A stretch of 6,444 bases of DNA from an uncultured Collinsella sp. (lineage in GTDB: Bacteria > Actinomycetota > Coriobacteriia > Coriobacteriales > Coriobacteriaceae). Location: positions 1 to 6,444 of the forward strand of contig CATXML010000072.1 in assembly GCA_958372035.1 (NCBI GenBank). The letters run 5' to 3'. The notes under the pieces are model-generated. The model did not search any database, was not told where the DNA came from, and saw only the letters and a list, made by a program, of their open reading frames with translations. The translations under genes and the position numbers were made by a program. This document shows positions 1 to 5,376 of this stretch, in pieces (within the stretch, counting starts at the first letter, position 1; every line of letters begins with the position of its first letter).

Positions 1-70
1 ATGCCCTCATGTCCAAACGCTCGGTGTCGACCAGCGTTCCGTCCATGTCAAAAATAACAGCCTTGATCAT
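1..70 (-). CDS. HAD-superfamily phosphatase, N-terminal fragment (partial)
   Basis: Only the first 23 codons are in the window; the gene runs off the left edge. The start codon is at 70-68, preceded by a GGGGG-type ribosome binding site ending 7 bases before it. The visible residues begin MIKAVIFDMDGTLVDTERLD and contain HAD motif I (DxDGT), where the first Asp is the phospho-accepting nucleophile and the second the general acid/base. The 70 bases match the start of the complete HAD gene at 6023-5373 with one difference (position 56, a synonymous Val codon), so the two are recent paralogues or were homogenised by gene conversion. Substrate unknown; family members hydrolyse sugar phosphates and similar small phosphoesters or isomerise phosphosugars. 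It is transcribed divergently from larE. Confidence 0.9.
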   Translation of the reverse strand, partial: MIKAVIFDMDGTLVDTERLDMRA

Positions 71-123
71 ATCGGTCCCCCATCGACTCTCGCTGTCGCA
101 TTGCCGCAACTCTACCGCATTTG

Positions 124-152
124 GCAACTTGTATATAACGTATATAGCATAT
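124..152. promoter_or_regulatory. AT-rich conserved element upstream of HAD copy 1 (operator/promoter core)
   Basis: A 29-bp block starting GCAACTTG and centred on the inverted repeat TATATA-ACG-TATATA recurs at 6071-6099 with one difference, although the bases between it and each HAD start have diverged strongly and differ in length by 6. Read leftward, TATATA can serve as a -10 box for the HAD gene. The symmetric half-sites suggest a repressor operator as well. It lies between divergent genes, so it could also affect larE. The binding protein is unknown. Confidence 0.5.
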
Positions 153-181
153 TGCACTTTCGTTACATAGATAGAAGTCTT

Positions 182-209
182 ATGACAAGCGGCTCGGTAG
201 GATTATAGT
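182..209 (+). promoter_or_regulatory. Probable sigma-70-type promoter of larE
   Basis: ATGACA at 182-187 differs from the -35 consensus by one base. TATAGT at 204-209 differs from the -10 consensus by one base. The spacer is 16 bases. Transcription would start near 216, leaving a short untranslated leader of about 28 bases before the larE start codon. Confidence 0.55.
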
Positions 210-243
210 TTTCGACCGAGTACTCAACGGCAAGGATCGATTC

Positions 244-1122
244 ATGCTTTCAGACACCACCGCACCTGCAGAGGGGCTTCAGGACAAACTCACAGCGCTC
301 GAGCAGCTGCTTTTGGCATACGGACGCGTCGCCATCGGCTTTTCCGGTGGCGTCGACAGCAGCTTTTTGGCCGCGGTCTGCGCCCGCATCATGCCCGCCA
401 GCACGCTTCTCGTTCACCTCACCACGCCGCTCATCGGCACGCCCGAGCAGGCTTCGTTTGAGCGGGCGGTTGACGGGCAGGCCGATGAGGGGCCGCATTT
501 CAAGCTCCCCGTGCTCAACCTCTCGGTCGATCAGCTGCAGCTCCCCCAGGTAGCCTGCAACGACGCCGACCGCTGCTACCACTGCAAGCGCGCCGGCTTT
601 ACCGCCATCGTCAACCACGCCAAGTCGCTGGGCTTTCCCACCGTCATCGACGGCAGCAACGCAAGCGACCGCGGCGACTACCGCCCCGGCATGCGCGCCG
701 CCCAGGAGCTCGGCGTGCGCTCGCCGCTTATGGAGGTCGGCTTTACCAAGGACGAGGAGCGCGAGCTGCTACGCGCCTGGGGCTATCCTGTCTGGAACCT
801 GCCGGCAGGAGCCTGCCTGGCCACGCGCGTCCCCACGGGCGAGGAGCTCACGCGCGAGAAGGTCGATGTAATCCGCACCTGTGAGGACTACCTGCACGAC
901 CTTGGCCTGGACCAGGTCCGCGCACGCCTCGTCGGCGGCTGCATGCATATCGAGGCCGCGCCGGCAGACGTCGCCAAGATCGCCGCCCTCGGCAGCACCG
1001 CGGTCAACGACGAGGGCAAGGCCCCGCTTCCCGCCGCCATCGAATCTGCCCTGCGCAACCTAGGCTGCGATCATATCTCCCCCGAGGTCACCCCCTACAT
1101 CCACGGCAACATGAACCTTTAG
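244..1122 (+). CDS. larE: ATP-dependent sacrificial sulfur transferase LarE
   Basis: The 292-residue product belongs to the LarE branch of the PP-loop ATP pyrophosphatases. LarE adenylates the carboxylates of pyridinium-3,5-biscarboxylic acid mononucleotide and inserts sulfur, making the precursor that LarC loads with nickel to form the cofactor of lactate racemase LarA and related enzymes; it acts in the cytoplasm. The PP-loop is SGGVDSS at residues 34-40. C105, C111 and C114 (CYHCK) follow, then DGSNASDRGDYRPG at 136-149. C191 in CLATR corresponds to the sacrificial Cys176 of the Lactobacillus enzyme. Because a CxxC pair (C111/C114) is also present, iron-sulfur-assisted chemistry as in some other LarE proteins cannot be excluded. 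The ATG is preceded by AAGGA with a 7-base spacer. No larA, larB or larC is adjacent, so the gene is an orphan here. Length is near the family's usual 270-280 residues, with a slightly long C-terminus. Confidence 0.9.
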   Translation: MLSDTTAPAEGLQDKLTALEQLLLAYGRVAIGFSGGVDSSFLAAVCARIMPASTLLVHLTTPLIGTPEQASFERAVDGQADEGPHFKLPVLNLSVDQLQLPQVACNDADRCYHCKRAGFTAIVNHAKSLGFPTVIDGSNASDRGDYRPGMRAAQELGVRSPLMEVGFTKDEERELLRAWGYPVWNLPAGACLATRVPTGEELTREKVDVIRTCEDYLHDLGLDQVRARLVGGCMHIEAAPADVAKIAALGSTAVNDEGKAPLPAAIESALRNLGCDHISPEVTPYIHGNMNL

Positions 1123-1150
1123 GTTACGCCGTTTTACAAACGGCGTAACC
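1122..1150 (+). terminator. Strong hairpin at the larE stop codon
   Basis: A perfect 13-bp stem (GGTTACGCCGTTT against AAACGGCGTAACC) with a 3-base loop starts on the last base of the larE stop codon. No T-run follows, so it is a transcript-end stabiliser or a weak terminator rather than a textbook one. Confidence 0.5.
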
Positions 1151-1200
1151 GCTCGGCGCTGCGCAGGCCCCGGGCACGGCAAACTGACGTTCAACTTCAC

Positions 1201-1235
1201 GGGCGCGACCAAAAGGTCAGCGCCCGCTTGTTTCA
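1201..1235 (+). terminator. Probable rho-independent terminator of larE
   Basis: GGGCGC-GACC and GGTC-A-GCGCCC form a 10-bp stem with one bulged A (1219) and an AAAA loop, followed by GCTTGTTTC. The T-tract is interrupted but the hairpin is GC-rich and lies about 80 bases after larE. The rest of 1151-1299 shows no gene or other recognisable element. Confidence 0.5.
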
Positions 1236-1299
1236 CGCCACCTTGCCGCACCCGGAACCTGCTCGCTCGCTTATGCTCAACCTGAACTACATAAATTGT

Positions 1300-1356
1300 C
1301 GCCAACCTGCCAAAAAGGGACAGGTTTATTTTGGCAGGTTTTATCTGGGGAAACGC
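1300..1356 (+). repeat. REP-like palindromic repeat, copy A
   Basis: A 57-bp element. Its core is a perfect 12-bp inverted repeat, AACCTGCCAAAA (1304-1315) and TTTTGGCAGGTT (1329-1340), around a 13-base loop containing GGGACAGG. A conserved tail, TTATCTGGGGAAACGC, follows. Copy C (6102-6158) is the same length with three differences; copy B (5073-5131) is more diverged. All three lie between genes in the same orientation. The size and form are those of REP elements mobilised in trans by REP-associated tyrosine transposases, but no transposase is in the window, so that origin is inferred. Confidence 0.8.
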
Positions 1357-1362
1357 AGACAA

Positions 1363-1391
1363 GGCCGCGACACCTATATGGCGTCGCGGCC
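1363..1391 (-). terminator. Terminator of the nif3-like gene / PTS operon
   Basis: GGCCGCGAC and GTCGCGGCC form a 9-bp stem, extended by two further pairs after one mismatch, with a 5-base TATAT-type loop. Reading leftward it begins 9 bases after the stop codon of the Nif3-like gene and is followed by TTGTCT. Read rightward it is followed by CTGTTCTATTTAT, so it may act in both directions between the convergent larE and nif3-like genes. Confidence 0.6.
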
Positions 1392-1400
1392 CTGTTCTAT

Positions 1401-2255
1401 TTATGCCAGCACGTACTGATACGTATCTCCCATGGGGACAAAAGTAACCAGCAGACCTGCGCCAGCGTCCCCGAGCGCGGCGGGCAGCCATTTCGCCATA
1501 TACTCCATGCCCGGCTCCTCGCCATTAAAGTGACCCATATGGATTGCGCATTTTCCCTGACCGAGCATTGCGGCGTCGCGGATGTACTCGCTCACCGTAA
1601 AGTCGATAAACTCCATGGTCAAAATGCAATCGATGCCTTCGGAGTCGATATGGGCAATCTCGTCGTTATCTCGCCCCATGATGTGCATTGGAATCTCGAC
1701 ATTGCGGACGAGCGCGTCACCGTCGCCGATCAAGCGCGTCCCGTTTAATCCAAGCTTGTGTACGAGCGCCTGCGCAAGATCGCGGGCCGGCGTTGGCTCA
1801 ATGCGGTACCTCATGAATGTCTCGTCTACCGCGGAGCCAAGCCAGTCCATCTTGACCGCGAATCCGTAAAAGATGCCGTCGACCATCGAACCGTCCGAGG
1901 CGAGCGGCACACCCGAGTGGATATAGTCATGGCAACGCCAGACCGCGCCACCCCATTCGTCAAGCAAAGCGCACTTTGCCTCAAAGGTCTTGTTCCCCGC
2001 AACCACTTCACGGCGGTCTCCGTGGTTCCAGAACAGTGCCTCGTGAGGAACAATCAGGTTAGCGCCAAGCTCCTTGGCACGACGAATCACCTCCGCCGTA
2101 GCCCAAATGCATGTAACTATTCCGGTACATTGCTGATCGATGTCGCCGTAAAGCACCTGATCGCGCGTCGTCGCAAGCTCGATGGGCTTCCCGGCAAAAG
2201 CATCAATGCCGTCACAGTAGTCCTGGATAGCTTGAATAGCCTCGCTGATAAGCAT
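1401..2255 (-). CDS. Nif3-like dinuclear metal-centre protein, divergent ligand set
   Basis: The 284-residue product belongs to the NIF3/YbgI family, hexameric cytoplasmic proteins with a two-metal site whose reaction is mostly unsettled. Using the ATG at 2255-2253, residues are GANLIVPHEALFW (63-75), CHDYIH (108-113) and GHFNGEE (241-247). Aligned by eye to E. coli YbgI, ligand H63 is H71, H64 becomes E72, D101 becomes H113, H215 is H242 and E219 is E246. So five ligand-type residues remain, but one His and one acid have swapped places. An in-frame ATG at 2336 would add 27 residues but has no ribosome binding site and does not fit the family N-terminus. The chosen start has AAGGGA 12 bases upstream, a rather long spacing. 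It lies 114 bases after the permease gene and is probably cotranscribed. Its position, where such operons usually encode a phospho-glycosidase, suggests it acts on the imported phosphorylated compound; this is inference. Confidence 0.85.
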   Translation of the reverse strand: MLISEAIQAIQDYCDGIDAFAGKPIELATTRDQVLYGDIDQQCTGIVTCIWATAEVIRRAKELGANLIVPHEALFWNHGDRREVVAGNKTFEAKCALLDEWGGAVWRCHDYIHSGVPLASDGSMVDGIFYGFAVKMDWLGSAVDETFMRYRIEPTPARDLAQALVHKLGLNGTRLIGDGDALVRNVEIPMHIMGRDNDEIAHIDSEGIDCILTMEFIDFTVSEYIRDAAMLGQGKCAIHMGHFNGEEPGMEYMAKWLPAALGDAGAGLLVTFVPMGDTYQYVLA

Positions 2256-2369
2256 ATGTAACAATAATCCCTTCGACATAATGTGCGGGGGGGCAACATA
2301 CATACCGCCCTGCAGAATCATCTTTAGACGGCACATTTTGAACTAGACCGCCTGTCTACGACCGCTTTT

Positions 2370-3800
2370 CTAGCGCTCGGAAATCGGACCGTTCTCGAGC
2401 TCATCCTCACTAAAGCCAAAGAACCAAGCCACAGCAAAGCTTACGACAAAGCCAGCCGCCGAAGCGATGACGGCACTGATCAGGTTCTCGTTGCCGCCGC
2501 CAACAAACGTCATAATATTGAGCACGTTGGAGGCAGCACCGGCGAGGTAAGCATTGACATGCAAGGCGAGCGCCACGGCACCGGCGACAAACGAACCCGC
2601 CATGCAGGCAACGAACAGTTTACGATAGCGGAACATCATGCCATAGATGAACGGCTCGCCGACGCCTCCGATGAGCTGGGCGACAACATACCCGGCACAT
2701 TGGCTCTTTTCCTCCTTGTTACGGAGTTTGAGCCATGTCGCAATCTCCGCTCCATAGGCAGCCCACAGCGCAACCGTAGGGGCGACCAGAATAAAGCTGT
2801 CAGAGCCCGTCAACATAAAGTTTGCAATGGCAATCATGATGACCGCAACATGCATGCCCGTAATGACCATGGGCAACCAAATTGCTGCAAGCAAGCCGCC
2901 ACCAATAATCGCCACGATACCTCCCTCGGCACCGAGGAACTCAAAGACAACCGCCAAACCGTTACCGCACCAAGAACCAAGAGGAGCAAGCAGGCAAAGC
3001 GCAAAGGGGACAGTCAGGGCAAGCGTGCAAAGCGGCGTAAAGACCGTGGTGAGCGAATCGGGCATGTGCTTGCGCAAGAACTTCTCGAACACGGACATCA
3101 ACGCAACCGTGAGCAGAATGGGAATAACCGTCTGCGCATAGTTTGCAGGCACGCAAGGGATGCCATAAACGCTAAAGGCTTTTCCCTCGGCTGCCATTTG
3201 CATAAACGTCGGTTCGATAAGCACACCGCCCATAAAAGCGCCGTACATGGGCGTGGCGCCAATGTTCTTGGCAGCCGTAAAGCCCAAGAAGATCGGAATG
3301 AAATAGAACGTCACGTTGTAGAGCATATTGAGCAGGACATAAAGATCGCTCGTATCCGCAATGAGATTGAGCATCGTTGGCCCGAGTACGACGGCAACGG
3401 TTTTGAACATGCCCGACGCGAGCAGCAATGGAATCATCGGAACCATGGAGCCCGAGAGGTAGTTAAGAATCGCATTGCCAACGGCTGCCGGGGTAAGCGG
3501 TGTTTTGACTCCACTTGCGTCGAGGTTCTCGTCGATGCTCTCCTGCTTGGCCAAGCCGCTCATCTTGATGAGCTCGTCATATACCTTAGGCACGTTTTGC
3601 CCAATAATCACCTGGAACTGCCCGCCAGATATTTGAGCGCCGATGACGCCGTTAATTTTTTTAACAGCGTTAATGTCGGGCAACTCCATATCCTTAAGGT
3701 TAAAACGCAGACGCGTCATGCAGTGGGCTGCAAAGGTGATGTTGTCTTTGCCACCCAGCGCCTCGAGCACATCGGCTGCGATCTTCTTATTGTCAGCCAT
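2370..3800 (-). CDS. PTS sugar permease EIIBC, beta-glucoside/sucrose type
   Basis: This 476-residue membrane protein imports a sugar and phosphorylates it during transport. Residues 1-80 form the EIIB domain, with the phospho-accepting Cys27 in HCMTRLRF. A linker (about 81-105) leads into the EIIC membrane domain (about 106-465) with around ten hydrophobic segments. EIIC signatures include GMH (315-317) and GVGEP (379-383), equivalent to the GITEP-type motif of this superfamily. The C-terminus ends FGFSEDELENGPISER with no EIIA domain, so phosphate must come from an EIIA encoded elsewhere. The start at 3800 was chosen over an upstream in-frame ATG at 3941 because it has AGGGA 7 bases before it and matches the usual EIIB N-terminus; the 47 extra residues look like translated leader. 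The gene is AT-richer than larE. The family match is firm but the substrate (aryl-beta-glucoside, sucrose, trehalose or other) cannot be read from the sequence. Confidence 0.9.
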   Translation of the reverse strand: MADNKKIAADVLEALGGKDNITFAAHCMTRLRFNLKDMELPDINAVKKINGVIGAQISGGQFQVIIGQNVPKVYDELIKMSGLAKQESIDENLDASGVKTPLTPAAVGNAILNYLSGSMVPMIPLLLASGMFKTVAVVLGPTMLNLIADTSDLYVLLNMLYNVTFYFIPIFLGFTAAKNIGATPMYGAFMGGVLIEPTFMQMAAEGKAFSVYGIPCVPANYAQTVIPILLTVALMSVFEKFLRKHMPDSLTTVFTPLCTLALTVPFALCLLAPLGSWCGNGLAVVFEFLGAEGGIVAIIGGGLLAAIWLPMVITGMHVAVIMIAIANFMLTGSDSFILVAPTVALWAAYGAEIATWLKLRNKEEKSQCAGYVVAQLIGGVGEPFIYGMMFRYRKLFVACMAGSFVAGAVALALHVNAYLAGAASNVLNIMTFVGGGNENLISAVIASAAGFVVSFAVAWFFGFSEDELENGPISER

Positions 3801-3832
3801 ATCATCTTCCCTTTCGAACGATCCGGTTCCTC

Positions 3833-3851
3833 CCTCGCTGCGCGCGCGAGG
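3833..3851 (-). other. Hairpin just upstream of the EIIBC ribosome binding site
   Basis: Read leftward, CCTCGC and GCGAGG form a 6-bp stem around a 7-base GC-rich loop, extendable by two pairs past a bulge. It ends about 15 bases before the AGGGA Shine-Dalgarno of the permease gene. It may affect translation or be part of the leader's switching structure; function is unproven. Confidence 0.35.
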
Positions 3852-3852
3852 A

Positions 3853-3881
3853 GACAAAGCGGACGGTGGCCCGTCGCCCGC
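3853..3881 (-). terminator. Leader terminator candidate ahead of EIIBC
   Basis: Read leftward, GCGG-gcg-ACGG and CCGT-CCGC form an 8-bp stem with a 3-base bulge and a GCCA loop, followed by TTTGTC. It sits between the antiterminator gene and the permease gene, where BglG/LicT proteins normally prevent premature termination. A competing 4-bp pairing of CCGT (3886-3883) with ACGG (3874-3871) would disrupt it. No canonical antiterminator-binding sequence was found overlapping it. Confidence 0.4.
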
Positions 3882-3911
3882 ACGGAAGTATTCGATTGTT
3901 GAGGGAAACGG

Positions 3912-3964
3912 CGTAAAGACAAAAGCTCCAAAACGAGACATCGACAGGTCGCTCTGTCTTTACG
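3912..3964 (-). promoter_or_regulatory. Structured RNA leader element upstream of EIIBC
   Basis: A perfect 10-bp inverted repeat, CGTAAAGACA (3912-3921) and TGTCTTTACG (3955-3964), encloses 33 bases that can themselves fold (CGAC/GTCG and GAG/CTC pairings). In the leftward transcript this gives a closed, multi-stem domain 30 bases before the terminator-like hairpin. It is a candidate binding site for the adjacent antiterminator or another regulatory RNA, but its sequence does not match known antiterminator targets. Confidence 0.4.
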
Positions 3965-3970
3965 TCACGC

Positions 3971-3991
3971 TTCGGAAGCTCAGCTCTCGAA
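3971..3991. promoter_or_regulatory. Imperfect 21-bp palindrome (possible operator)
   Basis: TTCGgaAGCT and AGCTctCGAA flank a single central base, giving 10-bp arms with two mismatched positions. The odd centre and lack of a loop fit a dimeric protein-binding site better than an RNA hairpin. It lies in the 303-base gap between antiterminator and permease genes. The remainder of that gap, apart from the hairpins listed separately, shows no gene and no convincing promoter. Confidence 0.3.
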
Positions 3992-4072
3992 TAACACCTT
4001 ATGTCGCGCTAAGGGTATCAGCTTCACCATGCGAACGGCGGCCTCATGATGCCCAAAAGTCTGCGAACGGTA

Positions 4073-4102
4073 CGCTTTCTTTGATGAACGGCATAGAAAG
4101 CG
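4073..4102 (-). other. Inverted repeat directly after the antiterminator gene
   Basis: CGCTTTCT (4073-4080) and AGAAAGCG (4095-4102) pair perfectly over 8 bp with a 14-base loop, starting two bases after the antiterminator stop codon. Read leftward it is followed by TACCGTTCGC, with no T-run, so it is more likely a transcript-processing or stability element than a terminator. Confidence 0.35.
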
Positions 4103-4103
4103 C

Positions 4104-4961
4104 CTATTTGTCGGCTGGCACCTTGCCCGTTACGTTGCCGGCATAGACCCGATTGACATGGAGCATGAGATACACCTTCTCCTCGGGCACGATGGAGGCA
4201 TGATACGTTTCCTCGATAACTTCTGCCATTTTGTCAACACAAGCCGCTATAGCCGGGTGCTCCTCACAGAGAGGACGATAGAGCGCCGCATTATCGGTAT
4301 TAAGCGGCTCCCCGGTGCGGACGCGCTCTAACAAGTAGCGTACATGAGTGTCATAGCGTGCATAGTCAAAAGCATCGCGGTCAACGGCGATAGCAAGATC
4401 TTTCTCGATGATCGCTACGAGCTTTTCGATCAGGCGTTCCTCGCGGCGGACGTCGTTTGACTTCGCCTTACTAGAACTTGCCATAACGCTGTTAACGATG
4501 CAGAGTGCGATGCCCGCCCTCTCCCCGCGTGGCATAGATATGCCGAATTCGCGCTCTATGCCAGCATGGGCAAGCATCGCGATCTTAAATTCAATGGGAT
4601 ATTGCTGTTGAACGTCACAAGAAAGCGGCATCTGAACAAACATGTGCTCACGGCAGCGCTTGATGGCAAAACTAATGTGGTCGGCGAGCGTAAAAGGAAG
4701 GTTCGCCGACAGCTCGCGCGAAATGTTGGTGCGCGCGACATCGGCAATCTGCGCACTAAACTCCATTACCTTGGGATCGATCTCGTTAAGAAGTGGCAGA
4801 TAGCGCGCATCAACGTTGTAAAACGTGCGCTCAATCTGCGCAAGCGAAACCTCATCGGGGCCGTCAGGAAAACCAATGCCTTTCCCCAGTGCCACAAGCT
4901 CGGTTCCCTTATCGTTGACAAGCAAGGCGGCATTGTGATTAATGCGCTTAACGACCCTCAT
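4104..4961 (-). CDS. BglG/LicT-family transcriptional antiterminator
   Basis: The 285-residue protein is an RNA-binding antiterminator controlled by PTS phosphorylation. Residues 1-55 form the RNA-binding domain (MRVVKRINHN, GKGIGF at 26-31). PRD1 spans about 66-165 and PRD2 about 172-278. The conserved His sites are H95 in LADHISFAI (PRD1), H206 in DTHVRYL and H268 in LMLHVNRV (both PRD2). The second PRD1 site, H159 in LicT, is Cys154 here (IALCIVNS). In the family, PRD1 His are targets of inhibitory phosphorylation by the cognate permease and PRD2 His of activating phosphorylation by HPr, so control by the adjacent EIIBC probably rests on H95. GGAGG lies 4 bases before the ATG. The permease gene follows after 303 bases of structured leader. 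I see no canonical antiterminator target sequence, so its exact RNA site is unknown. Confidence 0.9.
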   Translation of the reverse strand: MRVVKRINHNAALLVNDKGTELVALGKGIGFPDGPDEVSLAQIERTFYNVDARYLPLLNEIDPKVMEFSAQIADVARTNISRELSANLPFTLADHISFAIKRCREHMFVQMPLSCDVQQQYPIEFKIAMLAHAGIEREFGISMPRGERAGIALCIVNSVMASSSKAKSNDVRREERLIEKLVAIIEKDLAIAVDRDAFDYARYDTHVRYLLERVRTGEPLNTDNAALYRPLCEEHPAIAACVDKMAEVIEETYHASIVPEEKVYLMLHVNRVYAGNVTGKVPADK

Positions 4962-4971
4962 GATGCCTCCG

Positions 4972-4999
4972 AAAATAGGCGCAGCCGAAGGGCAAGCGC
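4972..4999 (-). other. Hairpin with T-tract in the antiterminator leader
   Basis: Read leftward, GCGC-TT-GCC and GGC-T-GCGC pair around a CTTC loop, followed by TATTTT and then the GGAGG ribosome binding site. The 7-bp stem with internal loop resembles a weak intrinsic terminator, which would allow autoregulation of the antiterminator gene. The stem is short, so this is tentative. Confidence 0.3.
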
Positions 5000-5029
5000 A
5001 ATGAATTCTAGTTAAGATGGTTCGCCTCG

Positions 5030-5058
5030 ATTATTCCACGCAACGTCACGCGAAACAA
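5030..5058 (-). promoter_or_regulatory. Possible promoter of the antiterminator/PTS operon
   Basis: Read leftward, TTGTTT (5058-5053) and AATAAT (5035-5030) are separated by 17 bases. The -10 matches consensus at five of six positions, the -35 at three. Transcription would start near 5023, giving a leader of about 60 bases. Confidence 0.4.
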
Positions 5059-5072
5059 GCAAACCCGAGCCC

Positions 5073-5131
5073 CCGCAACCTACTAAAAAAGGGACAGGTT
5101 TATTTTGGCAGATTTTTATCGGGGAAAACGC
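5073..5131 (+). repeat. REP-like palindromic repeat, copy B (diverged)
   Basis: It shares the central GGGACAGGTTTATTTTGGCA block with copy A exactly, but has an extra A in the left A-run, AACCTACT for AACCTGCC, and GATTTTTATCGGGGAAAACGC in the tail. The palindrome is weakened: two mismatches and one wobble pair in the 12-bp stem as read rightward. It lies just upstream of the antiterminator promoter, so copies A and B bracket the PTS operon in the same orientation. Confidence 0.75.
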
Positions 5132-5149
5132 GAAGAGGGACACGCCATA

Positions 5150-5376
5150 TCACCGTTGTGGGCAGAGCGGCATTCATGCAGCTCGCTCTGCGCATACCTG
5201 ACATCCACAAGACCCTCGCCCCGTATCCCGATATTAAAATTGAGTTCATTGGCGCCGGAGAGTAGAATACCGCATCCGACGGCTACGGCATCGGCAGCCA
5301 GATTGCCGAGCGCGTCAGCACCCGGGCAAGCAGCCACGCCAAAGCTACCGTCATCGACCTCGGCACATACCTTTAG
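5150..5376 (+). pseudogene. Probable remnant of an unidentified gene (3' end)
   Basis: A rightward frame here has C/G-ending codons like larE and reads FMQLALRIPDIHKTLAPYPD from 5173, then IKIEFIGAGE, an in-frame TAG at 5263-5265, then DGYGIGSQIAERV and DLGTYL before a TAG at 5374-5376 that overlaps the stop of the convergent HAD gene. There is no start codon with a ribosome binding site, and the frame runs into REP B on its left. I read it as the tail of a gene that lost its 5' end and gained a stop. I do not recognise the family. The opposite strand is also open here but uses rarer codons (ATA, CTA, AGG, CGG). The stretch might equally be non-coding. Confidence 0.3.

Noticed and set aside
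1296..1748. A 150-codon + strand frame starting at REP A
   Set aside because: It translates the repeat, then a terminator hairpin, then the antisense of the Nif3-like gene; no coding signature.
2256..2336. Upstream start for the Nif3-like protein (ATG at 2336)
   Set aside because: No Shine-Dalgarno precedes it, and the extra 27 residues do not resemble the family N-terminus, which begins at the ATG at 2255.
2559..3902. A 447-codon open frame on the + strand opposite the EIIBC gene
   Set aside because: It is antisense to a clearly recognised PTS permease, has an arginine/histidine/asparagine-rich low-quality translation and no ribosome binding site. It arises from the codon bias of the real gene.
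3801..3941. Upstream start for EIIBC (ATG at 3941)
   Set aside because: The added 47 residues translate the terminator-like hairpins and a Pro/Arg-rich stretch; the ATG at 3800 has a good ribosome binding site and the typical EIIB beginning.
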